Positions 25,911 to 35,650 of a stretch of 64,000 nt of DNA are shown in pieces. The notes below the pieces were generated by a model, which was not told where the DNA came from, made no database searches, and saw nothing but the letters and a program-made list of their open reading frames with translations. The stretch's first letter is position 1; the number at the start of each line of letters is the position of its first letter. Both the position numbers and the translations under genes were made by a program. Source of the stretch: an uncultured Clostridia bacterium (GTDB lineage Bacteria; Bacillota; Clostridia; TANB77; CAG-508); assembly GCA_947627595.1 (NCBI GenBank), contig CANQWQ010000007.1:1-64000 (forward strand), given 5' to 3'.

Positions 25911-26402
25911 TTAGCCTTCGGCCTCGATTTTGTCTAATATTTCATCAAACATTTTTACAGTAGCTTTTCCATAAACTTCGCCATTAACTGTAAAAACAGG
26001 TGCTAAACCGCAAGCCCCAATACATCTAGTTGCTTCTAGAGAGTATTTTCCATCTTTAGTTGTTTCACCAACATCTATTCCTAGTCTAGATTTAGCTCTT
26101 TCTATAATTTGCTCTGAACCTTTAACAAAGCAAGCTGTTCCTAAACAAATAGCAACATGGTATTTTCCTTTTGGTTTTAAAGTGAATCTAGCGTAAAATG
26201 TAATTACACCATATATTTCAGCCATTGGTATATCTAAATATTTTGAAATAGCAAGTTGAGCCTTTTGTGGCACATAACCATAATATTCTTGAACTTCATT
26301 TAATATTTGAATTAAATTACTCTTTTCTGGCTTGTATTTATTAAGCATTTCTTCTAATTCAACGTCTACACCATTACAGCCTTCACATCTTTTTTCGCTC
26401 AT
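25911..26402 (-). CDS. hydC: Hydrogenase NuoE-like [2Fe-2S] subunit
   Basis: 163 residues. Thioredoxin-like ferredoxin with cysteines in CLGTACFVKG and CIGACGLAP, and the NuoE helical N-terminus (LIQILNEVQEYYGYVP). First gene of the operon, 61 bases before hydB, with GGAGG site and a consensus promoter upstream. Confidence 0.95.
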   Translation of the reverse strand: MSEKRCEGCNGVDVELEEMLNKYKPEKSNLIQILNEVQEYYGYVPQKAQLAISKYLDIPMAEIYGVITFYARFTLKPKGKYHVAICLGTACFVKGSEQIIERAKSRLGIDVGETTKDGKYSLEATRCIGACGLAPVFTVNGEVYGKATVKMFDEILDKIEAEG

Positions 26403-26444
26403 ATTTATTCCTCCACTTATTTTATTTTATATTTGTCCAATACT

Positions 26445-26472
26445 ATTTTATAGGATTTAAAAAATTTGTCAA
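26445..26472 (-). promoter_or_regulatory. hydCBA promoter
   Basis: Minus strand: TTGACA (26467-26472), 16-base spacer, TAAAAT (26445-26450). No obvious Rex-type palindrome was seen by eye. Confidence 0.7.
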
Positions 26473-26500
26473 GTGTTTATTATTGGAATTTTCAAAAAAA

Positions 26501-26540
26501 ATATTCTAGCCAAATTTTATTAAATTTTTGGCTAGAATAT
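26501..26540 (-). terminator. Terminator of the 782-residue gene
   Basis: ATATTCTAGCCAAA/TTTGGCTAGAATAT, 14-base-pair stem followed by T7 on the minus strand. Confidence 0.85.
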
Positions 26541-26543
26541 TCA

Positions 26544-28892
26544 TTATTTTTTCTTTAATTTTACATCATACTCATAAACGAAAATATCCTTAGATTTAGG
26601 CAAAATTAAGTTCTCGCTTTCTCTAAAATAATTATTTGTTCTAAACTTAGTTTGGTTTACTAACTCAAAATCAAATTTTGAACAATCTATTAAAACTTTA
26701 CTTGAAAGATTCATTCCTTCAGGTAATGTCTTATTAGTATTATCATAGAAAATAATATTTGAATAATATAATAAAGACATATCTTCTTTAAAGTTTATTT
26801 TAATTAAATTAAGTGCACACTCGCCTTTATCTTCAAAATGTTCAAGTTCAGCAGGTCCATTAATATCCATAACAGCTAAAGAATTTTCGTCAACAACTTT
26901 TGGAATCTCAACTAATTTATATAAAGGCATTGAATATTTAGATTTAATTTTTGGAATTGCACCTTCAATATAATTTAAAACTCCTTGAAGTCTTTCTGTA
27001 AAGTCAAACTCATCAATATTTTTATTAATATTTAAAATCTTATATTCGCTCTTCTCATTTTCTCTATGGCTTCTAGATCCGATATATTTAGATTTTCTAG
27101 AATCATCAGTAATATTTCCAAAAATATCAAAACTGTCTGCATCAATAGTTAAACGATCTTTATCAAATTTTTCTTTTAACATATTAAATGTATCTTTAAT
27201 AAGTTTATCATTTAAATTACCTTTTTTAAGCTCATTTAAAACATCAATAACAAAGCTATTTGCAACAAATATAGAATCTGTTTCTTCTTTAGATAATTTT
27301 CTTCTTTGAGCTTTATCAACCTCAGCACCTAGAGCTTCAAAGTCATTTTCAAAATCAAATACTCTTTCTATATTGTTTTCTTCGACTTTTTCCTCAGAAT
27401 CTCCACTATCTAAAGTCAATATTTCATCTTTACTTGTAAATTTCCAAAATTCAAAAATTGTTCTCTTATGTTTATCAATTTCAGCAATATATGTTTCGCT
27501 ATTTTTAAGCTTTCTTCTTAAGTTTTCAAGTTTTAGTTCCATTGCTTTAATATCTTGATTTAAATTTTGTTCTTTTTTATTGGCTTTTTCAAACATTCCA
27601 CAAATAACAACTAAATCTTCTATTGTATAATATTTTTTGTCTTCCATATATGTTTCAAGTGGCTTTAAATCAACAGCATCTGGATTTTCTTCTTTTTTGT
27701 CTGATTCAACAACAAATCTTTCTTTTTCAACTTCTTTTTTGATTTTGCTACTGATTTTATTAGATTTAAAGAAGTATTTCATTCTACCCATAAATGTTTT
27801 TTTACATTCAAGATATGCACCAATTTCTCTTTGTTTTTTGATATATTCTGTTTCCATATCATGGGCATTTTTATTAGCTTTATCAAGCTTTTTCTCTAAA
27901 GATTTAATACTCTTGTTTTTGTTTTCAATTTCTTCTTTAGCATTTTCATATTGCTCTTTAATAAAATCTGTTAAACTATCATAATCAATTTTATTATTTT
28001 CATAATAAAGCTCTAACTCATTTTTGCTATTAATTTTTGTCTCAAAAACAAAATCATTTTTAATCTCTGTTTGCATGATAAATAAAGCCTTTAAGACTTT
28101 ATAAAACTTAATTGAATCTTCTTGATTATCTAACTTAATTTTATATGTACTCTTTATATCTTCGTAAACATAAGTATCTCCAATGATTTGAAGGCTCATT
28201 TTATCTTTTTTATCATATACTTCAAAAACAACAGGCCAATTTTTAGTAAATAGCCACAAATAATTTTCTATATCAACTATTTCATCTCTATTTAAAAAGC
28301 TTTCAGAATAATTTAAATAGTTTATAGGAACGAAAATTTTAGGAGATTCTTTACCTGTTTTTCCAGATTTAGCAATCTCAATTTTCTTTTTAATCAAATA
28401 GAAAAATTCAGCAAAAGTTGATTCTTTAGTACAAACTAACATAAAATATCTATCTGTAGCTGGGCTATAATAAATTTGCCATAAATGTTCTCGATTATAT
28501 CTAACTCTAAAAGGAGCTGTATCTTTGATTTCTTTTTGAATTTGACTAACATTTTCAACATCTGCAATTGAAAAACCATTAAGCATTCTTAAGAAAGTTG
28601 TATAAAGTTCTAAACTTTCTTCAGACTCTTCACCATCTAAATATCTTCCAAGTGGAAGGCTATCACCATATTTTTCTCTAACAGAATCTGAACGCAAATG
28701 TGGAGTTAACAAAATTTCAATTTTATCTATTGGAACAAATTTAAAAACTTTATGATCTTTATCATTGCTAAGTCTAGAAGTGTTAAATTCTACTGGATGA
28801 AAATCATAAAGGCATTCTGGAATCTTTTTTAAATCTAATTCCAAATATTTTAGCTTTGAAGTTAAATTATTTTTTAACTCTTTATTTGTCAC
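26544..28892 (-). CDS. Large coiled-coil protein, unknown
   Basis: 782 residues, no signal peptide or membrane helix. An N-terminal globular part (about 1-305, with HLWQIYYSPATDRYFMLVC), a long lysine/glutamate coiled coil (about 305-480, e.g. SIKSLEKKLDKANKNAHD) and a C-terminal globular part (about 520-782). I do not recognise it. It sits alone between the hydrogenase operon and dprA, with its own terminator. The plan (globular-coil-globular) recalls SMC-like or phage-shock scaffolds, but no Walker motif is visible. Confidence 0.75.
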   Translation of the reverse strand: MTNKELKNNLTSKLKYLELDLKKIPECLYDFHPVEFNTSRLSNDKDHKVFKFVPIDKIEILLTPHLRSDSVREKYGDSLPLGRYLDGEESEESLELYTTFLRMLNGFSIADVENVSQIQKEIKDTAPFRVRYNREHLWQIYYSPATDRYFMLVCTKESTFAEFFYLIKKKIEIAKSGKTGKESPKIFVPINYLNYSESFLNRDEIVDIENYLWLFTKNWPVVFEVYDKKDKMSLQIIGDTYVYEDIKSTYKIKLDNQEDSIKFYKVLKALFIMQTEIKNDFVFETKINSKNELELYYENNKIDYDSLTDFIKEQYENAKEEIENKNKSIKSLEKKLDKANKNAHDMETEYIKKQREIGAYLECKKTFMGRMKYFFKSNKISSKIKKEVEKERFVVESDKKEENPDAVDLKPLETYMEDKKYYTIEDLVVICGMFEKANKKEQNLNQDIKAMELKLENLRRKLKNSETYIAEIDKHKRTIFEFWKFTSKDEILTLDSGDSEEKVEENNIERVFDFENDFEALGAEVDKAQRRKLSKEETDSIFVANSFVIDVLNELKKGNLNDKLIKDTFNMLKEKFDKDRLTIDADSFDIFGNITDDSRKSKYIGSRSHRENEKSEYKILNINKNIDEFDFTERLQGVLNYIEGAIPKIKSKYSMPLYKLVEIPKVVDENSLAVMDINGPAELEHFEDKGECALNLIKINFKEDMSLLYYSNIIFYDNTNKTLPEGMNLSSKVLIDCSKFDFELVNQTKFRTNNYFRESENLILPKSKDIFVYEYDVKLKKK

Positions 28893-28962
28893 TTTTATTC
28901 TCCTTTTAATTCTAATTCAAAAAATACCTTATTATTATATCAATTAAATTTTAAAATTTCTA

Positions 28963-29811
28963 CTATATTTTAAAAATTTTTGCACCTTCTTCTATAAGTA
29001 GCTTGTTTCCTGCAAAATAAGGATTTTCAAAATTTTTACTTTTATAAACATAGACATCTTTTCCCTGTTCTAAAGCATAGTCAACAGTTATCATGCTTCC
29101 GCTTTTTACAGTTGAAGCTTGAACTACAAAGATCTTATCAGATAAACCACTAATTAATCTATTTCTATATGGAAAATAATATGCTTTTGGTCTCACCCCA
29201 ACAGGATATTCTGAAATCAGGCTTCCTCCTTCATTTACAATTCTTTGAAAAACTTTTAAATTCTCTGAAGGATATAAAGATTTCTCATCTAAACCATTTG
29301 CAAGAACTGCAATTGTTTTTCCTTTTCCATTTGAATCAAGAGCTCCTAGATGTGCATATTTATCGATTCCTTTTGCTAAACCACTTATAACGTTTTCCCC
29401 TTTAATTGAAAAAGCGTTTGCTGAAAGTCTAGCAATATCCAAACTCTCATTTAAAGCAACTCTTGAACCAATAATTCCAACACTTTCATTATCTAAAATA
29501 TTTTTGTTTCCTTTTATATAAAAGCAAACAGGTCTATCTTTTATCAATTTAAATTTATTAGGATATTCTTTGCTTTTAAAACTTATAATATCAATGTCAT
29601 TTTTCTCCATAAATTCTAAATCTCTAAAAGCCTTTTCTCTTATTCTTTTATCTAAAATTTTTTCAATTATATTATCTTTTACATCAAAATATATTAAATC
29701 ATCGAGACTGCTTTTATATAAATTCTCTACACTTCCAAACATGTCAATCAATTTAAATTTATAATTATTATCAATCTCAATGTTACTAATCCACACATAA
29801 AATTCTTTCAT
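28963..29811 (-). CDS. dprA: DprA/Smf, DNA-processing protein
   Basis: About 282 residues from ATG 29811, which has AAAGGAG; an upstream start in the same frame lacks one. Rossmann-type core with VGIIGSRVALNES, GLAKGIDKYAHLGAL and SEYPVGVRPKAYYFPYRNRLISGL, all typical of DprA. It loads RecA on incoming single-stranded DNA. The C-terminal winged helix of many homologues is absent, leaving the core only. Confidence 0.92.
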   Translation of the reverse strand: MKEFYVWISNIEIDNNYKFKLIDMFGSVENLYKSSLDDLIYFDVKDNIIEKILDKRIREKAFRDLEFMEKNDIDIISFKSKEYPNKFKLIKDRPVCFYIKGNKNILDNESVGIIGSRVALNESLDIARLSANAFSIKGENVISGLAKGIDKYAHLGALDSNGKGKTIAVLANGLDEKSLYPSENLKVFQRIVNEGGSLISEYPVGVRPKAYYFPYRNRLISGLSDKIFVVQASTVKSGSMITVDYALEQGKDVYVYKSKNFENPYFAGNKLLIEEGAKIFKI

Positions 29812-29831
29812 GCTTTCTCCTTTCTTTTTAT

Positions 29832-29862
29832 AAAAAAAGAAGGCATGAAAGAATTTCATGCC
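29832..29862 (-). terminator. Terminator between folD and dprA
   Basis: GGCATGAAA/TTTCATGCC with a T7 tail on the minus strand. Confidence 0.75.
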
Positions 29863-29875
29863 CCCTATTTTATAT

Positions 29876-30731
29876 TTAATTTTGTTGTTTTGTCGCCTTA
29901 ACTAGATTATATAAAAGCATCGCGATTGTCATTGGTCCAACTCCACCAGGAACTGGCGTAATTTTTGAAACTTTATCAATTACATCATCAAAATCAACAT
30001 CTCCACAAATTTTATTAGTCTCTTCATTTCTGTTAATTCCAACATCTATAACAATTGCACCATCTTTTATAAAATCTTTTGTAACATATTTTGGCTTTCC
30101 TATTGCAGCAACCAAAATATCTGCATTTTTAGTAATTTCTTTTAAATTTTTAGTTCTTGAATGGCAAACTGTAACTGTTGCATTTTTAGAAAGCAAACAT
30201 TGTACCATAGGTTTTCCAACAATGTTGCTCCTTCCAAGAACTACTGCATTTTTTCCTTCTAAATCTATATTGTAATGTTCTAAAATTTTCATTACACCAA
30301 AAGGTGTACATGAAATAAAGCAGTCATTACCAATGCATAGATTTCCAACATTAAATGGGTTAAAACCGTCAACATCTTTTTCTTCGCTAATTCTTCTAAA
30401 AGCTTTGTTTTGATCAATTTGCTTTGGAACTGGACTTTGAAGTAAAATTCCGTTAACAGATTTATCTTCATTTAATCTATCTATTAATTCAAAAAGTTCT
30501 GATTCTGAAGTTGTTTCAGGTAATAAAAACTCTTCAAATTCAACTCCAACTTTTTCACATGCTTTTGATTTATTTTTAACATAAACTTTTGAAGCTGGAT
30601 TATCTCCAACCATTATTACAGCAAGTTTAGGAATTATTCCGCTTTTCTCTTAATTTGTCAACTTCTATTTTTAAATCTTCTTTAATCTTTGTTGATACTA
30701 ATTTTCCACTTAAGATTTTATCTTCTTCCAT
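29876..30731 (-). CDS. folD: FolD, methylene-THF dehydrogenase/cyclohydrolase, one +1 frameshift
   Basis: 284 residues when joined, the standard FolD length. It interconverts 5,10-methylene- and 10-formyl-tetrahydrofolate. True start ATG 30731 after AGAGGAT (MEEDKILSGKLVS). The frame breaks at C 30641 after codon 30: zero frame AAG CGG AAT AAT TCC TAA; skipping C gives LREK-GIIPKLAVIMVG. Downstream, ASKVYVKNK (substrate Lys), NGILLQSPVP, VLGRSNIVGKP and TPVPGGVGPMT are intact. An automated call would begin at the internal ATG 30613 and lose the first 40 or so residues. It follows the surface-protein gene by 8 bases. Confidence 0.93.
30641..30641 (-). other. +1 frameshift site in folD
   Basis: Coding strand: GAA AAG C GGA ATA ATT. 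Zero frame stops four codons on. Confidence 0.92.
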
Positions 30732-30739
30732 ATTATCCT

Positions 30740-31681
30740 CTATTTTGCAATATTTCTTTTTACTGTAACCATCATAGCTGCACAAGATACACAGCATCCT
30801 ACAAACATAAATGGCATAATATTTAAACCAACTTCTGGAATTGTTCCGATTTCCTCAGCCATTTCTTGTAATTTTTTATCTCTTTCATCAACTACTGGTT
30901 CTTCATCAGTTGCTGGCTCTTCTGGGTTTTCTTCTGGAGTATCAGCAGGCTTTTCAGAAGTTAAAGCAGATGTAATAACATAACCTGTAACACCATTATA
31001 ACTAATCTTGCTCCAAGAATATCCATTTTTCTCTTTATCTCCAACACCTATTCTAGTAACTTGTGTTCCAGCAGATAATTTTTGAATTATTCCATATTCT
31101 GTTCCACAATTTTGACGAACATTAACAGTTTTAGTTATATACATTGTTTCATTAGTATTTGAGAAATTAACTGTTACAGTTGGTGCTGGTGGATTTGATT
31201 GATTATTATCAGTTGATGGACTAGTTGGATTTGTTGGTGTTGTAGGATTTGTTTGAGCTGGTGGTGTAGCAGGTGCTGGGTTTGTAATTGTTATTGAAGT
31301 TTGTAATGTTGAATTAGAATTTACAACTTTAGCACTTGAATCAACTAAAATAACATTATTTACAGATATTGTAGCATTTCCAGCAACTTTTGCATCAAAT
31401 GTAACACTATAATTTCCTGGCCAAGTTTTATCTACATTAGCCATACTTCTTCTTCCTGAAGATTGAGATGTTCCATCACTAAAAACTATTGTAATTCCGC
31501 CTATATCATATCCAACTACATCTTGTGGTATATTTACAGTAACTGTTATTTTATCACCTAAATTACAGTTTGATGAAGATACGCTTGCTTCACTAGCTAA
31601 AACTTTTGTAGAACAGATTAGGCTAAACACAAATAATATCAATAATATTTTAAAAATTTTAATTACGTTTGTTTTCTTCAT
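30740..31681 (-). CDS. Secreted cohesin-like/SH3 surface protein, probable sortase substrate
   Basis: 313 residues. Signal peptide (IFKILLILFVFSLICSTKVLA), a cohesin-like beta domain (about 30-135: NCNLGDKITVTVNIPQDVVG, ATISVNNVILVDS), a Pro/Thr/Asn linker, a bacterial SH3 domain (about 178-243, KTVNVRQNCGTEYGI ... GVTGYVITSAL), an acidic Pro/Glu stretch, then IPEVGLN followed by a hydrophobic segment and a basic tail (KRNIAK). That tail has sorting-signal form but not a textbook LPxTG. The sortase gene lies immediately upstream in the same operon. Confidence 0.8.
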   Translation of the reverse strand: MKKTNVIKIFKILLILFVFSLICSTKVLASEASVSSSNCNLGDKITVTVNIPQDVVGYDIGGITIVFSDGTSQSSGRRSMANVDKTWPGNYSVTFDAKVAGNATISVNNVILVDSSAKVVNSNSTLQTSITITNPAPATPPAQTNPTTPTNPTSPSTDNNQSNPPAPTVTVNFSNTNETMYITKTVNVRQNCGTEYGIIQKLSAGTQVTRIGVGDKEKNGYSWSKISYNGVTGYVITSALTSEKPADTPEENPEEPATDEEPVVDERDKKLQEMAEEIGTIPEVGLNIMPFMFVGCCVSCAAMMVTVKRNIAK

Positions 31682-31716
31682 AATCTTTATTTCCTTTGTC
31701 TATAAATTTAACTCAT

Positions 31717-32373
31717 CTATTTTGCTGTAGCTTTTATAACAAGTCTTTGAGTTCCTTCAGTTTCACAAGTAACTAAAGTAAGCTCTCTTGTATCTTCTTC
31801 CATTGGTAGCAAACTTGAAAGATCATCTGGTTCACAATTTAATTTTTCGATTACTGTATAATTAGTTGTATTTCCGTTTTGATCAGTAAATGTTATAGAA
31901 TCGTCTGGTTCTAGCTCTTTAAGACCATAAAAACTATTTGTTGTATTATGTCCTAAAATAACTGAATTTCCTATATCATCTAATTTTTCACCATAATAAT
32001 AGATTGCACCATATTGTAAACTATCTTCAACATATTTTTCACCATCTATTTCAGGATCTAAAACTTTTACATTAATTCCAGCTTTACTTGATTTAAGTTC
32101 ACCTAAAACTTCATATCCGCCAATATATTCTTTCTTCTTTTCGTCTTTATCTTCTGTTAGATTTGGTGCCATAACATATGTTGGTTCTGTTTTTGGAGCT
32201 TTATGGTTTGCAATATATTTTGTTAAATAATATGAACCAAATCCCACAGCTGGTATTAAAGCTATTAGAAAAACTCTCTTTAAATTTCTTAAAATCCATA
32301 AGCTACCGTCTTTAACTTTTTCGGCGCCTCCTAGAAAAAATCCCATGCTTTCATCTGAGTCGTGTTTTCCCAT
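31717..32373 (-). CDS. Sortase family transpeptidase
   Basis: About 218 residues from ATG 32373 (MGKHDSDES), preceded by AAAGGAAAG; the longer upstream frame is the structured leader. A membrane helix (about 34-52) is followed by the sortase barrel: VILGHNTTNSF with the catalytic His, TLVTCET with the catalytic Cys and TQRLVIKA with the catalytic Arg. It would anchor proteins, most simply the neighbour encoded at 30740-31681, to the cell wall. The class is not clear; the TLVTC motif and short length suggest class D or E. Confidence 0.9.
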   Translation of the reverse strand: MGKHDSDESMGFFLGGAEKVKDGSLWILRNLKRVFLIALIPAVGFGSYYLTKYIANHKAPKTEPTYVMAPNLTEDKDEKKKEYIGGYEVLGELKSSKAGINVKVLDPEIDGEKYVEDSLQYGAIYYYGEKLDDIGNSVILGHNTTNSFYGLKELEPDDSITFTDQNGNTTNYTVIEKLNCEPDDLSSLLPMEEDTRELTLVTCETEGTQRLVIKATAK

Positions 32374-32406
32374 ATTTTTCTTTCCTTTCTTTTGTTGTAT
32401 TCTCTC

Positions 32407-32522
32407 TGTGCGCCTACCATGTTTTATTTCCTCAATATCGACGCTCGGACGGCTTACGCCTATTGGGTACCCTGCCCAATATCCTCGCTTTCTCATTCGG
32501 AAACAAACCATGCTCTCGCACA
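32407..32522 (-). ncRNA. Candidate structured leader RNA between uppP and the sortase
   Basis: Unusually GC-rich for this genome and lying between the uppP stop and the sortase start. On the minus strand it can fold with an outer stem TGTGCG/CGCACA, then CATG/CATG, enclosing TATTGGG/CCCAATA and a small GGC-GTAA-GCC hairpin. The sequence matches no riboswitch consensus I know. Could be a cis-regulatory leader or a sequence remnant of other origin. Confidence 0.4.
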
Positions 32523-33350
32523 TTAAATTCTTGTTAAAATCAAAACTGTGATCACGACTCCGATGAAAACACGGTAAGCCGCGAAAGATTTGAAACTTCC
32601 TTTTCTTAAATAATTTAAGAAAAATTTAATTACTACCAAGCCTAAAATAAAGCTTGTTAGAACACCTACAAAAAATTGTGTGTTAAAAACGAAATCTTTT
32701 AAATCAACTAAAACTGCAGCAAATGTGATTGGTGTAGCTAGTAAAAATGAAAATTTTGCTGCTGATTCTCTATCAATTTTTAAACCTCTTGCAACAGTCA
32801 TTGTCATTCCTGAACGAGATGTTCCAGGGAATGCAGCAGCTATTGCTTGTGAAATTCCTACAAGTAAACTTTGTTTTAAAGTTATATCTTCATATTTATA
32901 TAAATTTTCTGATCTTTTATCAACTATGTATAAAACAATTCCTAAAACTACTAAAGCAATTGCGATTAGTCCCATTTCAAATAAAACATTTCCATTAATT
33001 ATTTTTTCTGATACCCAATCTAAGCCTAAACTTAGGATTCCTGCTGGAATTGTAGCAGCAACTAAGTACCAAAACATTTTTCCTTCTTTTGAATTATTTT
33101 CAGAGTGTTTTCCTTCTGATTTTTTATTAAATAAAAGTCCAAAACCAGATGAAATCAATTTTATCCAGTCTTTTGCAAAATAAACTGCAATAGCTAAAAG
33201 CGTTCCTAAATGTAGAGCAACTTCAAAACTATCTGGAGTTTTCCAACCAAAAATCCATGGAAAAATTTTTAAATGAGCTGAACTTGAAACAGGAAGAAAT
33301 TCTGTAAGTGCTTGAATTACACCAAGCATAAAACTTTGCCAAACTGTCAT
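32523..33350 (-). CDS. uppP: Undecaprenyl-diphosphatase
   Basis: 275 residues from ATG 33350 (AAAGGAAAAAAT). Polytopic membrane enzyme that recycles the lipid carrier for wall synthesis. Motifs: GVIQALTEFLPVSSSAHL near the N-terminus and FPGTSRSGMTMTVARG in the second half, both catalytic signatures of UppP/BacA. The gene leads into the sortase and surface-protein genes, a wall-related cluster. Confidence 0.96.
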   Translation of the reverse strand: MTVWQSFMLGVIQALTEFLPVSSSAHLKIFPWIFGWKTPDSFEVALHLGTLLAIAVYFAKDWIKLISSGFGLLFNKKSEGKHSENNSKEGKMFWYLVAATIPAGILSLGLDWVSEKIINGNVLFEMGLIAIALVVLGIVLYIVDKRSENLYKYEDITLKQSLLVGISQAIAAAFPGTSRSGMTMTVARGLKIDRESAAKFSFLLATPITFAAVLVDLKDFVFNTQFFVGVLTSFILGLVVIKFFLNYLRKGSFKSFAAYRVFIGVVITVLILTRI

Positions 33351-33402
33351 ATTTTTTCCTTTCAAACAATTTTAATTTTCACGAGAATTCTCGTGGAAAT
33401 TA

Positions 33403-34278
33403 TTATTTTTCCATTTCCTTTAAAGCGTGATATAGTGTCTCTTTAATAAACTCCGCACTAGTAACTGGAGCAACTTTTCCAGGAAGTGATAAAGCCCAAA
33501 CAAGTTTTATATTTTTCTCTTTTGCAGCTTTTCTATCAACACCACCTGGGTTAGAAGCTAAATCTATAATTAAAATATCTTTTTTAAGCAAATCTAATCT
33601 ATTATTATCTAATATTTGGAAAGGAATTGTATTAATGATAATATCAAATTTTCCTAGGTGTTTATCTAAGTCATTTAAATGAATTGGCTCATATCCATAA
33701 GCTTTAATCCAAGCAATATCTTCATTTTTTCTGGCTTCGCAATAAACTTTAGCACCAATTCCAGAAAGCATTTTTGATAAAACTTTACCAATTCTACCAA
33801 ATCCCATTATTAAAACGCTTCTTCCGTGAACTGTTCTTTGAGTTTCTTCCATAGCAATTTGAATAGTTCCTTCTGCAGTTGAAATTGTGTTTAATACTGA
33901 GAATTCTTCTCTTTTTAATAAATCTATATAAACTATAGATTTTTCATCTAAATCATTTCTAATTGGTTCAGTAATATTTCCAGCGATAAGTGTTTTTCCA
34001 TCTAAGCAAGCTATGAAATCTTCAATTGGTAATTTTATATTACTAAATGGCATTGAAAGATTTTTTCTATCACTAGATAATGGAATAGGTCCTACAACTG
34101 CTTTTGCATCTTTAACAGCCTCTTCTAGTGTTGGACACATCTCAACTTTATCTAACTTTAACAATTCCTCAGAATACTCTAGACCATAAGTATAAACTGT
34201 ATAATTGTCTTCAATTAGCATTTCTACTAATTTAACAATTCTTAAGTCTCCTCCAACAACTGAAATTACTTTACTCAT
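33403..34278 (-). CDS. dpaA: Dipicolinate synthase subunit A-like protein
   Basis: About 291 residues from ATG 34278 (AAAGGAGAAATAAT). Rossmann dehydrogenase: N-terminal VISVVGGDLR, second nucleotide site VLIMGFGRIGKVLSKML, and STAEGTIQIAMEETQRTVHG between them, as in SpoVFA/DpaA, which makes dipicolinic acid in sporulating cells. The usual partner subunit B (flavoprotein) is not next to it. Its presence with spoVS indicates a spore-forming lineage. Confidence 0.88.
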   Translation of the reverse strand: MSKVISVVGGDLRIVKLVEMLIEDNYTVYTYGLEYSEELLKLDKVEMCPTLEEAVKDAKAVVGPIPLSSDRKNLSMPFSNIKLPIEDFIACLDGKTLIAGNITEPIRNDLDEKSIVYIDLLKREEFSVLNTISTAEGTIQIAMEETQRTVHGRSVLIMGFGRIGKVLSKMLSGIGAKVYCEARKNEDIAWIKAYGYEPIHLNDLDKHLGKFDIIINTIPFQILDNNRLDLLKKDILIIDLASNPGGVDRKAAKEKNIKLVWALSLPGKVAPVTSAEFIKETLYHALKEMEK

Positions 34279-34348
34279 TATTATTTCTCCTTTCAATATA
34301 GACCTTTAAATCTACTTTAATCTTATGTATTTTAAAATTATTTATGAT

Positions 34349-35650
34349 TTATAGATTATCATTCTTTTGCTTTTCTTCTTTTTCATCTAAGGTGCTTCCC
34401 TCTTCTTCAAGCATCTTTTTAAGTTTTTCTCTATTTATAATATTTGTAACAATTTCTTCTGCTCTTTGTTTTTCAGTATTTTCTTTAATATCATGAACTA
34501 AACTTGTTGTATCTTCAAGATGAACTTGCGCTTGCTTTTCTCCAACCTCTTTTGTATATGGCTCTTCGATAAAATCTTCTTCTTTTAAAACTTCTTCTTC
34601 AGGTTCTTTTTCATCCATCTTTACTGAAACTGTAATATATTCTCTAATCTTTTGGAATAATCTTTCACTTGAAGCTTTTTTAAGTAAGCTTGGATCAAGT
34701 TCAATCGCTTTATTTATAAAGGCAACAGCTTTTTCTTTTAATCCTTTTATAACATAAATCTTAGCTAAACCATAATATGCCATTGGCTCTAGCTCTTCAT
34801 CATATAAGCATTTTTCAAAGTATTTTTCTGCTTGCTCAAAGTCTCTTTCAATAAAGCAAATTTGACCAAGATTATAATATGCTCCGAATAGTTTATGATT
34901 AAGACTAGCTGCTTTTTCATACATTTCTTTAGCTTGACTAAAATCATTAAGTCTTGTGAAAACTATTCCTAAACTATAATATAAATCATATTCTGCTGAA
35001 TGATATTTTAAAGCATCTTGATATACATTTGCTGCTTCTTTAAATCTTTCTTGTTCGCATAAAATTTCGCCATAAAGCATTGAAGCTTCGAGATAATCTG
35101 GTTTTGTCTTTAATAGATTTTGAAGCATTTCAATTGATTCATCTTTTTTATCTAGCTCTTTTAATAATCTAGCAATTTTAAAATATGATACATAGTCATT
35201 TCTCTTTATATCAAGAGCCATAACATATTCATCAATAGCTTTTCTTCTTCCACCTTCTCTTTCATAGATTTCAGCAAGAAGAATATGTGCTTTATAACTA
35301 TCACTATATTTTTCTACAAATTTATTTAATAATTGTTTTGCTTCTTTATCTTTTCCTAAAGCAATTAATATTTTTGCTGAAGTAATTGCTAAAATCTCTG
35401 AAAAATTAATTCCTTTAAGTTCTAAGAAAATAATAACTGTTGGTATAATTATTGATAAAATATATCTTAATAGTGTAAAGAAAAAATTAGCGTGAATCTT
35501 AAGTTTTATCTCAAAAAAACAAATTGCAATTCCAATTGCTTCCATTATTAATATAGCTATGTAATTATAATCATTGTGTCTTATAACCTTAGAAAAGATT
35601 AGCATAAACAACACAAATGCAATCAATATAAATAATATCTGTTCTAGCAA
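34349..35650 (-). CDS. Membrane TPR-repeat protein
   Basis: 433 residues. Starts at TTG 35650, which follows GGAGGAACAAAA; no better ATG. Two or three membrane helices at the N-terminus (about 4-85), then at least six tetratricopeptide repeats (for example AHILLAEIYEREGGRRKAID, AYYNLGQICFIERDFEQAEKY), then a charged Glu/Lys tail. Scaffold for protein complexes at the inner membrane face; partner unknown. Confidence 0.85.
   Translation of the reverse strand: MLEQILFILIAFVLFMLIFSKVIRHNDYNYIAILIMEAIGIAICFFEIKLKIHANFFFTLLRYILSIIIPTVIIFLELKGINFSEILAITSAKILIALGKDKEAKQLLNKFVEKYSDSYKAHILLAEIYEREGGRRKAIDEYVMALDIKRNDYVSYFKIARLLKELDKKDESIEMLQNLLKTKPDYLEASMLYGEILCEQERFKEAANVYQDALKYHSAEYDLYYSLGIVFTRLNDFSQAKEMYEKAASLNHKLFGAYYNLGQICFIERDFEQAEKYFEKCLYDEELEPMAYYGLAKIYVIKGLKEKAVAFINKAIELDPSLLKKASSERLFQKIREYITVSVKMDEKEPEEEVLKEEDFIEEPYTKEVGEKQAQVHLEDTTSLVHDIKENTEKQRAEEIVTNIINREKLKKMLEEEGSTLDEKEEKQKNDNL

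Noticed and set aside
30614..30731. Separate short ORF upstream of folD
   Set aside because: It is the true N-terminus of FolD, joined by the +1 site at 30641.
32374..32523. N-terminal extension of the sortase (50 extra codons)
   Set aside because: No ribosome site at the far start, GC-rich structured sequence, and a proper site precedes the ATG at 32373.
32374..32526. c-di-GMP-I or c-di-AMP riboswitch
   Set aside because: The conserved sequence blocks of those riboswitches are not present.
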